From positions 36,113 to 100,112 of the forward strand of contig NZ_VJZS01000018.1 in NCBI RefSeq assembly GCF_007097385.1: DNA of 64,000 bases, in the 5' to 3' direction. The DNA is from Flavobacterium sp. ZT3R18 (GTDB lineage Bacteria; Bacteroidota; Bacteroidia; Flavobacteriales; Flavobacteriaceae). The translations under genes and the position numbers were made by a program. Shown piece by piece: positions 1-8,466 of this stretch (position 1 is its first letter; each line of letters opens with the position of its first letter). The notes beneath the pieces are model-generated. The model was not told the origin of the DNA and made no database searches. It saw nothing but the letters and a program-made list of their open reading frames with translations.

Positions 1-2359
1 TTGTCCAGTTCAAACTCGTTGTCCAGTTGAAATTTTTAGTGTTGAAATTGACGGTACGCAAGGTAAATTCCAATCCCGTATTTTCGACGGTAGCATCCAA
101 ATTGGACTGCAATACCGAAAATCCAGTGGTTCCTGCGAGTGGAACACCTACCAATTGATTGGAAGATTGATTGCTATACCAAGCTGCTGTTAAAAACAAT
201 CTGTCTTGCAAGAAACCGGTTTCAAGCCCTATTTCCATTTTTTTATTGGTTTCCCAACCAAAATCTGGATTGTATAAACGGGTAGGCTGTAGTCCAGTAA
301 CACCATTGTATTTGTTGCCTGATGAAGAATAGGTGTTTAAAAATTGATAATCTCCAATTTGGTCATTACCCGTTGTTCCATAACTGCCGCGAAGTTTACC
401 GAAACTCAACCAAGAACTATTTTTAAGGAAAGCTTCATTAGAAAATAACCAAGCGGCGCCAACGGCTCCAAACAGGGCAAACTGATTGCCTGGGCCAAAA
501 CGACTGGAACCGTCGCGTCTTCCCGTAAGATTCAGAATGTAACGCTCTTGCCAATTGTAATTGAGTCGTCCGAAAAAAGCCTGATACTTGTAGACTATTT
601 CATCATTCAGTAGTACTCGTACATTGTTGGCTGATGCCAAATCATAGATCAGACTGTTGGAGCTAAAGCCTGTCCCTGATTGAAAAAGGTGCGAAGTAAT
701 TTGATTTTGAAACGTTCCTCCCAACAGTATTGCGATTTTGCCTTTTCTTATCTCTTTTTCCCAGTTGATTTGCGGTTCCACTATCCAAGAAGAGCGATTG
801 GTGTCGTTGCCATAAATACCCGAATAGGCGCTGGTGATACCGTAGGAAGGATTGTATATCGTGGAGGGGGAAATACGGCTTTCGGTGTGGCGCAGATCCG
901 TAAACCCGAAACTGCTTTTGAGTACCAGTCCCGAAGCTATTTCATAGTTGAGCACCGTATTGGCCAATAAATCGTTGGTTTTGGATTCGAATTTGGATGC
1001 GAGGTTCCGCAATGGATTGTCCCAAGTGCCGCTCTCCCAGTTGAGATCGCCATTGACATCATACAAAGCGGGAGCATTGGGAGGAAGCGCACGGGCATCA
1101 TAAGTGAAGTCAAATGCGGGTTGGTCATTATCCTGTACCGAATAATTGGCAGAGAGTGTCATTTTGAATTTATTGTCTTCGGAGCGGTGGTTCAGGCTAA
1201 ACTGGGAACCTCCCAATTTGTACAGGAAATCCCCGGGGAACACCGTTGACTCTGTATGGTAATTCCCGCTGAACAGAAATTGCGTGGTTTCGGATCCTCC
1301 AGAAATTGTGCCTTGCAGTTCCGAAATTTGCGATGTTCCTCCTATGAGTTCTTCCTGCCAATTGGTATACCTGTTTTGATCCCAAGTCCCATTAATGTCG
1401 TAATCCCACGGTTGATAGGTAACTCCATCATTGGCAAAGGCTTTTGCCCGCATCGACAGGTATTGTTGGGTATTCATCAGTTTCATAAAAAAGGTTACTT
1501 GACCTGCTCCGGTTGATGCCGTGATGGTACATTTTGTTTTTCCTATTTTTCCTTTTTTGGTCGTCACCAAAACGACACCATTGGCACCTCTTGAACCATA
1601 AATAGAAGTGGCATCGGCATCTTTTAAGACTTCAATGCTTTCTATATTGTCTGGATTAATGTTGTTTAAAGGGCTGGTAACCGTCGGGAAAGTGGTGGAA
1701 GTTTGATTGTAGCCAATGGGGTCTGAAGAATAAGGGACACCATCAATGACGTATAAAGGCGCATTGGCACCAGGGCGGATGCTGTTCTGTCCCCGAATTT
1801 TTATCTCAAAGCCACCGCCCGGAACACCCGTAGTTTGGGTGATGCTTATTCCCGCCATCCGCCCCTGCATAGTAGCCAGTATATTGGTTACGGGTTGGGT
1901 TTCTATACTTTTGGAAGTGATTTTGGAAATACTACCCGTGCTTTGGCTATTCTTTACGGAATAATATCCCGCATTGATTTTGACTTCCTGCAGGGCGGTT
2001 GCATCTTCCTGTAGTTGTATGTTTATGACTGAGCGACCATCGATAGGAGTGCTTCTGGTTTTATAGCCCATGAAGGAATACACGAGTATATCTTGCGGGT
2101 CAGCCAACATCGAGTATTTGCCATCAAAATCAGTAATTGTTCTAGTGGTTGATCCCTTTATGGTAATTGTCACTCCGGGTAATGGATTTTTTCCATCGGA
2201 AACGGTGCCGCTTATTTTTATTTGTTTAAAATGGTTTTGGTTAGCATGAAAAGGCCAGAATGGATTTCGTGCTTGTGCAGAGGGGCTGTATTGGTAGATA
2301 CCGAAAATAAATAGATACCAAAGTACAGGCCAGCCCTTGTAGAATGAAAAATTTTTCAT
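1..2359 (-). CDS. SusC/RagA-family TonB-linked outer membrane receptor (3' end beyond window)
   Basis: Reading the minus strand from the ATG at 2359 gives an uninterrupted frame of about 786 codons to the window edge; the C-terminus is missing (the family is usually around 1000 residues). The first ~33 residues look like a signal peptide. A carboxypeptidase-regulatory-like domain follows (ISGTVSDGKNPLPGV, about residues 47-120), then the TonB plug with the SusC-type motifs MQGRMAGISITQ, IKIRGQNSIRPG and YVIDGVPYSSDP, then beta-barrel sequence rich in aromatic residues. Proteins of this family import oligomers such as glycans or peptides across the outer membrane using TonB energy, normally with a SusD lipoprotein encoded downstream; that position lies outside the window, so the substrate cannot be named. 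The start is well placed, with the signal peptide directly after it. Confidence 0.93.
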   Translation of the reverse strand, partial: MKNFSFYKGWPVLWYLFIFGIYQYSPSAQARNPFWPFHANQNHFKQIKISGTVSDGKNPLPGVTITIKGSTTRTITDFDGKYSMLADPQDILVYSFMGYKTRSTPIDGRSVINIQLQEDATALQEVKINAGYYSVKNSQSTGSISKITSKSIETQPVTNILATMQGRMAGISITQTTGVPGGGFEIKIRGQNSIRPGANAPLYVIDGVPYSSDPIGYNQTSTTFPTVTSPLNNINPDNIESIEVLKDADATSIYGSRGANGVVLVTTKKGKIGKTKCTITASTGAGQVTFFMKLMNTQQYLSMRAKAFANDGVTYQPWDYDINGTWDQNRYTNWQEELIGGTSQISELQGTISGGSETTQFLFSGNYHTESTVFPGDFLYKLGGSQFSLNHRSEDNKFKMTLSANYSVQDNDQPAFDFTYDARALPPNAPALYDVNGDLNWESGTWDNPLRNLASKFESKTNDLLANTVLNYEIASGLVLKSSFGFTDLRHTESRISPSTIYNPSYGITSAYSGIYGNDTNRSSWIVEPQINWEKEIRKGKIAILLGGTFQNQITSHLFQSGTGFSSNSLIYDLASANNVRVLLNDEIVYKYQAFFGRLNYNWQERYILNLTGRRDGSSRFGPGNQFALFGAVGAAWLFSNEAFLKNSSWLSFGKLRGSYGTTGNDQIGDYQFLNTYSSSGNKYNGVTGLQPTRLYNPDFGWETNKKMEIGLETGFLQDRLFLTAAWYSNQSSNQLVGVPLAGTTGFSVLQSNLDATVENTGLEFTLRTVNFNTKNFNWTTSLNWT

Positions 2360-2401
2360 AATATTGGATTAGTTAAATGAAATGTGAATTTTATTGGCTA
2401 T

Positions 2402-2440
2402 GGTCCTCTATTCTAGTTTGTCGACGGGAGTTAGAGGGCC
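2402..2440. other. Hairpin in the leader of the SusC-like gene
   Basis: GGTCCTCTA (2402-2410) and TAGAGGGCC (2432-2440) pair with one mismatch around a 21-base loop. A run of seven T follows on the plus strand. On the plus strand this has the shape of an intrinsic terminator, although no plus-strand gene ends here. On the minus strand it lies about 45-85 bases upstream of the receptor start, so it could instead be a leader structure. Confidence 0.35.
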
Positions 2441-2630
2441 TTTTTTTATTATACATCAAGTCAAAAGGGCAGATGTCTAAAAGGTGGTGTTTATTGATTT
2501 TGTTTTTTTATGGCATAGGCAGACGGGTTTTAAAGGGTTAAACCATTGCGAGACTATGAAAATGAAGAAGCGGTGCTAAGAATGTAAGAGGAGAATGTGA
2601 CCAAAGATTAAAAAAATGGCGCAGAACTCA

Positions 2631-2753
2631 GCTTATTGACTTGAGGTACTGGAATACCGAGCAACAATAAGTGAGCCCACGCCATGGGACGTGAGCATCG
2701 TACTTATCTTCTCGTTGCAAAAATTTCCAGTTTTCAAGTCGAGATTCTAAGCG
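2631..2753. repeat. Long imperfect inverted repeat, possible structured RNA or palindromic element
   Basis: This lies in the roughly 520-base gene-free stretch between the receptor and the XRE gene. GACTTGAGGTACTGGAA (from 2638) pairs with TTCCAGTTTTCAAGTC (ending 2740). Inside it, GCAACAATAAGT pairs with ACTTATCTTCTCGTTGC across a bulge, and CCCA/TGGG closes the centre. GCTTA/TAAGC may extend the stem outward. The result is a rod about 110-120 bases long with internal loops. It could be a small RNA (a 6S-like rod is one possibility) or a palindromic mobile remnant; I do not recognise a family. The rest of 2441-2879 shows no gene. Confidence 0.4.
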
Positions 2754-2879
2754 AATGCTTCAAATATTTTTATATGAAGAAACGCAAATGTATGTAATTG
2801 AAAGCAAATATAGTAAAATATTTCATAACGCGCCTCTTCGACCGCATTTATTTTTTGTTAATCATTTTACTTTGTTTAA

Positions 2880-3098
2880 ATGGAGGATATAGACGACATA
2901 ATATGCGATTACATATATATTAATTGGGTTAAACCTCATAAGTCGCAACGCTCTTTTGGTTTGGATCATAATATTGACGAAAGCACAGTCAGAAAAATAA
3001 AAGAAAAGAATTACAATATTCCCGTTAAAACTCTCCATAAAATTTGTGAGGCTAGAAATATAAAGCTTTCAGAGTTTTTTAAGTTATTGGAATTGTAA
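2880..3098 (+). CDS. Small XRE-type helix-turn-helix regulator
   Basis: A 72-residue protein that is almost entirely one helix-turn-helix domain. The recognition region reads SFGLDHNIDESTVRKIKE, followed by VKTLHKICEARNIKLSEFF, the usual end of a Cro/C1-type fold. Proteins of this size and form are common in Flavobacteria as stand-alone DNA-binding regulators. There is no partner toxin or kinase next to it, so its targets are unknown. The start follows an AT-rich leader without a clear Shine-Dalgarno sequence, as is normal in Bacteroidota. An intrinsic terminator follows four bases after the stop, so it is a single-gene transcript. Confidence 0.8.
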   Translation: MEDIDDIICDYIYINWVKPHKSQRSFGLDHNIDESTVRKIKEKNYNIPVKTLHKICEARNIKLSEFFKLLEL

Positions 3099-3101
3099 AA
3101 T

Positions 3102-3132
3102 AAAAAGATGCCAAAAAATAGGCATCTTTTTT
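3102..3132 (+). terminator. Intrinsic terminator after the XRE gene
   Basis: AAAAAGATGCC (3102-3112) pairs with GGCATCTTTTTT (3121-3132) around an 8-base A-rich loop, and more T-rich sequence follows. Confidence 0.8.
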
Positions 3133-3242
3133 ATTTTTTAGCAATTTCGGATACTTATCAATTCGGGATTAAAACTTATCAATTCAGGATTATTTGAATT
3201 CATGCTAAAACAGTAGCCCTCTATGCGTTCTATATTTGAGGT

Positions 3243-3368
3243 ATGGAATGGTATGAAATATTAATCGTGATTGTAATTATCCCGGGGGGAGCTTATATAC
3301 GAGGGAAGGTGTATGAGTTTAGGAAAAATTATCATTATAATGATAGTTGGAAGAATCGGAAAAGATAA
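3243..3368 (+). CDS. Possible 41-residue single-pass membrane peptide
   Basis: ATG at 3243 to TAA at 3366-3368. The peptide begins MEWYEILIVIVIIPGGAY, a hydrophobic segment, and ends in a strongly basic tail (SWKNRKR). Nothing identifies a function. It lies between the XRE terminator and the first leader repeat of the cassette array, and the repeat starts two bases after its stop. It may be real or chance; the hydrophobic-then-basic layout is the only support. Confidence 0.3.
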   Translation: MEWYEILIVIVIIPGGAYIRGKVYEFRKNYHYNDSWKNRKR

Positions 3369-3370
3369 AA

Positions 3371-3549
3371 GATGCTGTGAGGTGTCTTTTTTTATGCGTA
3401 ATATTTTTCGTTATATTATGGTAAACCATAATACATAATTAAAACTATTTTGTATGTTTGGTACAGCACAGTAAAAAGCTATAATTTAGCACAAAGTCAA
3501 CCTTATTTGGGTAGATTTAAGCTATTTTATGGCTGGTATAAATAAGTTG
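3371..3549 (+). repeat. Cassette-array leader repeat, copy 1 (attI-like position)
   Basis: A 179-base segment with a second copy of equal length at 11208-11386; by eye over 90% identical. In order it holds a terminator-like hairpin (GATGC...GTGTC with a T run), a palindrome ATTATGG/CCATAAT at 3415-3432, a TATGTTTG (3453-3460) matching the Bacteroidetes -7 consensus TAnnTTTG but without a well-placed -33 TTG, and a short hairpin CAACCTTATTT/AAATAAGTTG. The last element ends at G3546|TT, where the first cassette begins. It may act as insulator, promoter and recombination point for the array. Confidence 0.6.
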
Positions 3550-3593
3550 TGCGTCATGCTAAGGGACCTCATCACCAATAACAGACATTAATT

Positions 3594-4661
3594 ATGACAT
3601 TAAATAAGATATTAGTTTTTATCTTTTTGACAATTTTTTCTTCTTGCAACGGACAAGAAAAAAAAAATACACAAAAAGGTTCAAATACTGCCAAACCAAG
3701 CCCTAAAGTAGTAAGAAACTTTAAGGCAGGTGCTATGGCTCCCGATTTTGACACTACATTAGTCAGCCAATATATCAGAAGTATTTTTCAGGATTCGAAA
3801 GGAAATTTATGGTTTGGTACATTAGGAGAAGGTGTTGTGAAATATGATGAAATAACGTTGACCTATTTTTCCAATCCTGATGGTTTTATCAACAATACTG
3901 TTTATGCTATTAATGAAGATAAAAAAGGAAATCTTTGGTTTGGAACTGACCAAGGAGTTTATAAATATGATGGAAAAACCTTTCGAAATTATAATCAAAA
4001 AGATGGACTGAGCCATATAGATATAAGTCGAAAAAGCATCCTTGTTGACAAATCGGGTTCTATTTGGGTAGGCACTCATGGTGGCGTTTTCCGATATAAC
4101 CCAGCAGCCGATAGAAATAGTGGTCAAAGTTTTTCATTATTTAAGGAACTTCCTCCTATCAATGTTGCTGGCATTATGGAAGACAAAAGTGGCAACATTT
4201 GGTTTGCTTCGTCTGAAAATGGTGTCTTTCGCTATGATGGAAAAACAATTACCAATATTGCAGAAAAGGAAGGTTTGGGAGAGAACTATGCGGGAGGCAT
4301 AGCAGAGGATAAAGATGGAAATATGTGGTTTACTATGAAAAACGGCATTTGCAAATATGATGGAAAAACTTTAACGGAATACACCCCCAAAGACGGATTA
4401 GGTGGAACTGAATTTTGGGGCATAATTATCGAACAGTCGGGTATCATTTGGATTACGGCTCGAGGCAGTACTACAAGATTTGACCCTTCAATTCCCTTAC
4501 CAAATGCGTTTACTGTGTTTACATCTGCAGACGGTTTTACTTGTTGTGTTCAAAGTATGTATCAAGACAGGTCAGGAAATATGTGGTGGGGTGCAGGCCA
4601 AGGTCTTTATCGCTTTAACGGCCATCGGTTTTATCAAGTGAAGCAGAATGGCCCGTGGTAG
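3594..4661 (+). CDS. Beta-propeller lipoprotein (two-component regulator propeller repeats)
   Basis: A 355-residue protein with a lipoprotein signal (IFLTIFSSCNGQ, Cys at about residue 18), so it is probably anchored in a membrane facing the periplasm or the surface. From about residue 55 to the end it consists of repeats of the type D-x-x-GN-x-WFGT-x-x-G-V-x-x-YDGKTF, the Reg_prop repeat found in the sensor half of hybrid two-component systems. About seven blades are visible, enough for one propeller. The signalling parts of a full hybrid (Y_Y_Y domain, kinase) are absent, so this is a stand-alone propeller. It is the only gene of the first cassette, ending about 60 bases before the attC-like site at 4722. 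Confidence 0.82.
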   Translation: MTLNKILVFIFLTIFSSCNGQEKKNTQKGSNTAKPSPKVVRNFKAGAMAPDFDTTLVSQYIRSIFQDSKGNLWFGTLGEGVVKYDEITLTYFSNPDGFINNTVYAINEDKKGNLWFGTDQGVYKYDGKTFRNYNQKDGLSHIDISRKSILVDKSGSIWVGTHGGVFRYNPAADRNSGQSFSLFKELPPINVAGIMEDKSGNIWFASSENGVFRYDGKTITNIAEKEGLGENYAGGIAEDKDGNMWFTMKNGICKYDGKTLTEYTPKDGLGGTEFWGIIIEQSGIIWITARGSTTRFDPSIPLPNAFTVFTSADGFTCCVQSMYQDRSGNMWWGAGQGLYRFNGHRFYQVKQNGPW

Positions 4662-4721
4662 TATTAACAAAATTTGACGACACAAGAGGTTTGAAGGGAA
4701 ACAGGTGGAAAATAGCACGAA

Positions 4722-4854
4722 CGCACAACAGCTAGTAAGCAATAGTCGGGAATTTAGGCTTAACCAAAATTGGTTTTGTACTTGGAAAAATAGTGATTAT
4801 CCGAAGTATTAGGATTATTAACCCCGACCATCGCCTACTAGCCAAACGTTAGCC
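4722..4854 (+). repeat. attC-like recombination site 1
   Basis: It opens with CGCACAAC, the exact complement of the unit start at 3546. GCTAGTAAGCAATAGTCGGG pairs with CCCGACCATCGCCTACTAGC with three mismatches, all compatible with G-U or A-C wobble. The centre holds a GGCTTAA...TTGGTTTTGTACTTGG segment shared with sites 2, 5 and 6. The site ends ACG|TTAG at 4848. Confidence 0.65.
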
Positions 4855-4981
4855 GTCATTGTAAAGCGACACCATAAACATCAACCAACAGAAAAAACTT
4901 TGAAAATTTTGTCCAATTTTAAAAACATCAATCGTCATAGAGTTGTAAACAAATAATTTTAACAATTTAAAAAGTAAAAAA

Positions 4982-5323
4982 ATGACAGAATTTATGATGA
5001 TTTTCAGAAACGATTACAACCCATCGTTTAAACCTTCGCCAGAACAAATGCAAGCAAGCATTAAACAATGGCAAGATTGGATTGGAAGCATTGCAGCACA
5101 AGGAAAATTTTTGAGTACAAACCGTTTAGGTTTTGAAGGAAAAACCCTGAAACCAAACAGCGTAATTGCAGACGGACCTTATGCAGAAGTAAAAGAAATT
5201 GTTGGCGGTTACATTCTTGTAAAAGCAACTAACATTGATGAAGCTGTGAAATTGGCAGAAGGTTGTCCTATTCTTAACATTGGTGGACACGTAGAAGTTA
5301 GAAACGTTTTAAAAATCAACTAA
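4982..5323 (+). CDS. YCII-related / DGPF-domain protein
   Basis: A 113-residue protein with the DGPF signature (DGPYAEVKEIVGGYILVKA, about residues 61-79) of the YCII/YciI-related superfamily, a small ferredoxin-like fold whose chemistry is poorly known. DGPF proteins are the characteristic genomic neighbours of ECF42 sigma factors, and such a sigma factor lies two genes downstream. The ATG follows an A-rich leader about 130 bases after the attC-like junction at 4848. Its stop overlaps the next start by one base (TAATG), so the two genes are probably translationally coupled. Confidence 0.88.
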   Translation: MTEFMMIFRNDYNPSFKPSPEQMQASIKQWQDWIGSIAAQGKFLSTNRLGFEGKTLKPNSVIADGPYAEVKEIVGGYILVKATNIDEAVKLAEGCPILNIGGHVEVRNVLKIN

Positions 5324-5781
5324 TGGCACTACCTAATATTTTTACAGCAGGCGTTTCAGATAAAATAGTTGATAGAATTAATAATTTGAAACCTACAACA
5401 CAAGCCAATTGGGGCAAAATGAATGTTTCACAAATGTTAGCTCACTGCAATGTTACTTACGAAATGACATTTGAAAACATCCACCCAAAACCAAATGCTT
5501 TTTTGAAATTTATATTTAAATTGATAGTAAAGAAGAAGGTTGTTACAGAGTTCCCTTATCAACACAATGGTAAAACAGCACCAGCATTTATTATTATTGG
5601 AAATAAAGATTTTGAAAACGAAAAAAATCGCTTGATAAATTACATTTCTAAAACACAAAAATTAGGCGAAAAACATTTTGACAATAAAGTATCTCATTCA
5701 TTTGGTGTACTTTCAAAAACGGAATGGAGCAATATGTTTTACAAACATCTTGACCATCATTTAACCCAATTTGGAGTGTAG
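5323..5781 (+). CDS. DUF1569 protein (DinB-like), copy A
   Basis: A 152-residue protein matching the DUF1569 family, which has a DinB-like four-helix fold. Features are WGKMNVSQMLAHCNV near the N-terminus and a His-rich C-terminus (HLDHHLTQFGV) that could form a metal site as in DinB relatives. The function is unknown. It overlaps the DGPF gene by one base and ends eight bases before the sigma factor, so it belongs to that four-gene set. A clear paralog lies at 8639-9091 in a different cassette unit, with many identical stretches (WGKMNV, LAHCNVTYEM, HPKPN, EWSNMF, KHLDHHLTQFGV). Confidence 0.85.
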   Translation: MALPNIFTAGVSDKIVDRINNLKPTTQANWGKMNVSQMLAHCNVTYEMTFENIHPKPNAFLKFIFKLIVKKKVVTEFPYQHNGKTAPAFIIIGNKDFENEKNRLINYISKTQKLGEKHFDNKVSHSFGVLSKTEWSNMFYKHLDHHLTQFGV

Positions 5782-5789
5782 ATTTATTA

Positions 5790-7019
5790 ATGGAAAAAGA
5801 TGAATTAATACCACAACTTTTTAAAACAGAGTACAGAAAAATAATTTCTGTACTCTGTAAGTTGTTTGGTATTGTTCACATCGAAATTGCCGAAGATATT
5901 ACAAATGACACTTTTTTATTAGCTTCGGAAACTTGGGGTTTAAAAGGTATTCCAGAAAATCCAACAGCTTGGCTATACATTGTTGCTAAAAACAAGACCA
6001 AAGACTGCTTCAAACGACACAAAACTTTTTCCGAAAAAATAGTTCCAGATTTTAAGTACAATCAAAAACAAAGCGAAGAAATTGAAGTTGATTTGTCAGT
6101 AAAAAACATAACAGATAGTCAATTGCAAATGATTTTTGCCATTTGCAATCCAACGATTCCAGCAGAAGCACAAATAGGTTTAGCATTAAGAATTCTTTGT
6201 GGTTTTGGAATTGACGAAATTGCTGAAGCATTTTTGACTAAAAAAGAAACCATCAACAAACGACTATTTAGAGCCAAAGAAAAACTGCGAACAGAAAATG
6301 TCAAAATTGAACTTCCGAATGAAAATGAAATAAACAAAAGATTAGAAACAGTATTGACAACGCTGTATTTATTGTTTAACGAAGGCTATCATTCAAGCAC
6401 ACAGCAATCACATTTACGAAAAGAATTGTGTTTGGAAGCAATGCGATTAAACTATTTTCTTATTAAAAATGAAACCACTAATAAACCAATCGTTAACGCT
6501 TTAATGGCTTTAATGTGCTTTCATTCATCGCGATTTGAAGCAAGAACAAATCAAATGGGCGAACCTATTTTGTATGAAGAGCAAAACAAGAGTTTATGGA
6601 ACGAAGAACTTATTGAAAAGGGAAATTTCTTTTTAATTGAAAGTGCAAAAGGGCAAGAAATTTCAAAATACCATTTAGAAGCGTCTATTGCATATTGGCA
6701 TAGTACCAAAATAGAAAATTCAGGGAAATGGGAAAATATTTTACAATTATACAATCAATTACTGCAAATTGAATATTCGCCAATTACAGCATTGAATAGA
6801 ACTTATGCAATTTCGAAAGTATTTGGAAAAGAAAAAGCAATACAAGAAGCAATAAAATTAGAATTAAACGAAAATCATTTTTATCATTCACTTTTAGGAA
6901 ACCTAAATACTGATTTTGATAACAAAAAAGCAATTATTCATTTTGAAATGGCTTACAAACTTGCAAAATCAAATAATGATAAAATGACAATAGAAAACCA
7001 TTTAAAGAAACTAAAATGA
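5790..7019 (+). CDS. ECF42-like RNA polymerase sigma factor with C-terminal extension
   Basis: A 409-residue sigma-70 family protein, about twice the usual ECF length. Region 2 lies at about 10-75 (EDITNDTFLLASETW, NPTAWLYIVAKN). Region 4 lies at about 115-175 (ALRILCGFGIDEIAEAFL, INKRLFRAKEKLR). The remaining ~220 residues form a helical TPR-like extension. This layout, together with a DGPF gene in the same set, fits the ECF42 group, in which the extension takes the place of an anti-sigma factor. No anti-sigma gene is visible. Its targets may include its own set. Finding it inside a cassette-like unit is unusual. Confidence 0.85.
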   Translation: MEKDELIPQLFKTEYRKIISVLCKLFGIVHIEIAEDITNDTFLLASETWGLKGIPENPTAWLYIVAKNKTKDCFKRHKTFSEKIVPDFKYNQKQSEEIEVDLSVKNITDSQLQMIFAICNPTIPAEAQIGLALRILCGFGIDEIAEAFLTKKETINKRLFRAKEKLRTENVKIELPNENEINKRLETVLTTLYLLFNEGYHSSTQQSHLRKELCLEAMRLNYFLIKNETTNKPIVNALMALMCFHSSRFEARTNQMGEPILYEEQNKSLWNEELIEKGNFFLIESAKGQEISKYHLEASIAYWHSTKIENSGKWENILQLYNQLLQIEYSPITALNRTYAISKVFGKEKAIQEAIKLELNENHFYHSLLGNLNTDFDNKKAIIHFEMAYKLAKSNNDKMTIENHLKKLK

Positions 7020-7765
7020 TAGAAAATTTACCAACATACATTCCAATTATTTTCGGACTGACAACGGTTGCGACATTACTACTTTTCGTTTGGACAATTA
7101 GAAGTTCAAATTCCGAACTGACGAGAAAAAAATCAACATTTATATTTATCGGTTTGACAATTTGGTTGGTTATTCAAGCAGTTTTGACTTTGAACAATAT
7201 TTACAACACTGACACAAATTCCTTTCCGCCGAAAATAATGTTGATAGGAGTTCTTCCGACAATTTTGACAATTATTATGTTGTTTGCTACTTCTAAAGGC
7301 AAACAATTCATTGACAATTTACCACTCCGAAACTTGACGTATTTAAACATTGTGAGAATTCCAGTTGAGATAGTTTTATTTTGGCTTTTTCTGAACAAAG
7401 CCATTCCTGAACTTATGACTTTTGAAGGACGAAACTTTGACATTATTGCAGGTATAACAGCACCATTTATTGCATACTTTGGTTTGACAAAACTGAAAAT
7501 TAGCAGAAAAGGAATTTTGATTTGGAACTTTATTTGTCTAGGGCTTTTAATAAATATTGTCGTGAATGCTTTATTTTCAGCACCTTCACCAATGCAAAAA
7601 TTTGCTTTTGAACAACCGAATATTGCGATTCTGAATTTTCCATTTAGTTGGTTGCCGACTTTTATAGTTCCAATCGTACTGTTTGGACATTTAACATCAA
7701 TTAGACAATTATTAAAACGAAAAACGAACGAAAAAACGAACAAAAATAAAACAACGAACGGCTAG
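7016..7765 (+). CDS. Polytopic membrane protein, unknown function
   Basis: A 249-residue protein with about seven hydrophobic segments (near residues 9-28, 41-60, 75-93, 108-126, 144-161, 167-188 and 208-226) and a Lys/Thr/Asn-rich tail. I do not recognise a family. Its ATG overlaps the sigma factor stop (ATGA), so it is the last gene of a coupled set and may be a target or membrane partner of the sigma factor. Its stop codon lies inside the opening bases of the next attC-like site (ACGGCTAGC at 7758-7766). Confidence 0.75.
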   Translation: MIENLPTYIPIIFGLTTVATLLLFVWTIRSSNSELTRKKSTFIFIGLTIWLVIQAVLTLNNIYNTDTNSFPPKIMLIGVLPTILTIIMLFATSKGKQFIDNLPLRNLTYLNIVRIPVEIVLFWLFLNKAIPELMTFEGRNFDIIAGITAPFIAYFGLTKLKISRKGILIWNFICLGLLINIVVNALFSAPSPMQKFAFEQPNIAILNFPFSWLPTFIVPIVLFGHLTSIRQLLKRKTNEKTNKNKTTNG

Positions 7766-7886
7766 CAGGCGTTTGGCAATATGGCGGGTTTTGGGCTTAA
7801 TTTGAAGCTGGTTTTGTATTTGTAAAGTCAGTGTTTAACCGAAAGTTTAGGCTTTCTTAATCCGCCACATCGCCAAGACGTTAGGC
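7758..7886 (+). repeat. attC-like recombination site 2
   Basis: ACGGCTAGC at 7758 complements the unit start GTTAGCCGT at 4848 with one mismatch. CGTTTGGCAATATGGCGG pairs with CCGCCACATCGCCAAGACG with one bulge and two wobble mismatches. The centre carries GGGCTTAATT...CTGGTTTTGTATTTG. The site ends GACG|TTAGGC at 7880. Confidence 0.62.
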
Positions 7887-7909
7887 GTTAGTCAAAAAGA
7901 AAAAAACCG

Positions 7910-8308
7910 ATGAAAGAAATTGATAAAATAGCATTAATAAAAATTGAAAATGGCCAAATTTTAAGCACAAAATCAAAAGGTAAAAACAAATATTATATTC
8001 CAGGAGGTAAAAGAGAAAATAATGAAACCGACCAACAAACTTTAATCAGAGAAATTCAAGAAGAATTAAGTGTTGAAATAATAAATGAATCTATTGAATA
8101 TGTCGGAACGTTTAAAGCCCAATCACACGGAGCTATTGAGGGAGTAATTGTAAAAATGACGTGTTATAAAGCTAATTACATTGGAGAACCGAAAGAGAAT
8201 AATGAAATAGAAGAAATTAAATGGTTAAATTATACAGATTTAGATATAATATCGGAAGTTGATAAAATTATATTTAAACATCTGAAAGAAAACGGATTAT
8301 TAATTTGA
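7910..8308 (+). CDS. NUDIX hydrolase
   Basis: A 132-residue protein with a complete Nudix box: G, five residues, E, seven residues, then REIQEELSV (about residues 33-55). This is the metal-binding catalytic helix that cleaves nucleoside diphosphates linked to another group. The substrate cannot be told from sequence; small stand-alone NUDIX proteins of this kind are often 8-oxo-dGTPase-like. It is the only gene in its unit, starting about 30 bases after the junction at 7880 and ending about 33 bases before the next site. NUDIX genes are frequent integron-cassette cargo. Confidence 0.9.
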   Translation: MKEIDKIALIKIENGQILSTKSKGKNKYYIPGGKRENNETDQQTLIREIQEELSVEIINESIEYVGTFKAQSHGAIEGVIVKMTCYKANYIGEPKENNEIEEIKWLNYTDLDIISEVDKIIFKHLKENGLLI

Positions 8309-8341
8309 GTCGAAATGGAAAATTAACTTGAAAAATGACCG

Positions 8342-8466
8342 AACGCCTAACACACGTTTCAATCGATTTGCGGATTTAGTGGAATTACCGTTTTTAATCG
8401 TGTTTTCGTTAAGCCGAAAATACTCTGCTTTAAAGTCCGCAAACCTGTTGAAGCGTGGGAACGTCA
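8342..8466 (+). repeat. attC-like recombination site 3
   Basis: AACGCCTAAC (8342-8351) is the exact complement of the unit start GTTAGGCGTT at 7880. CACGTTTCAATCGATTTGCGG pairs with CCGCAAACCTGTTGAAGCGTG with a few mismatches in the middle. Its central part differs from those of sites 1, 2, 5 and 6. It ends GAACG|TC at 8463, so the following bases are TC rather than TT. Confidence 0.6.
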
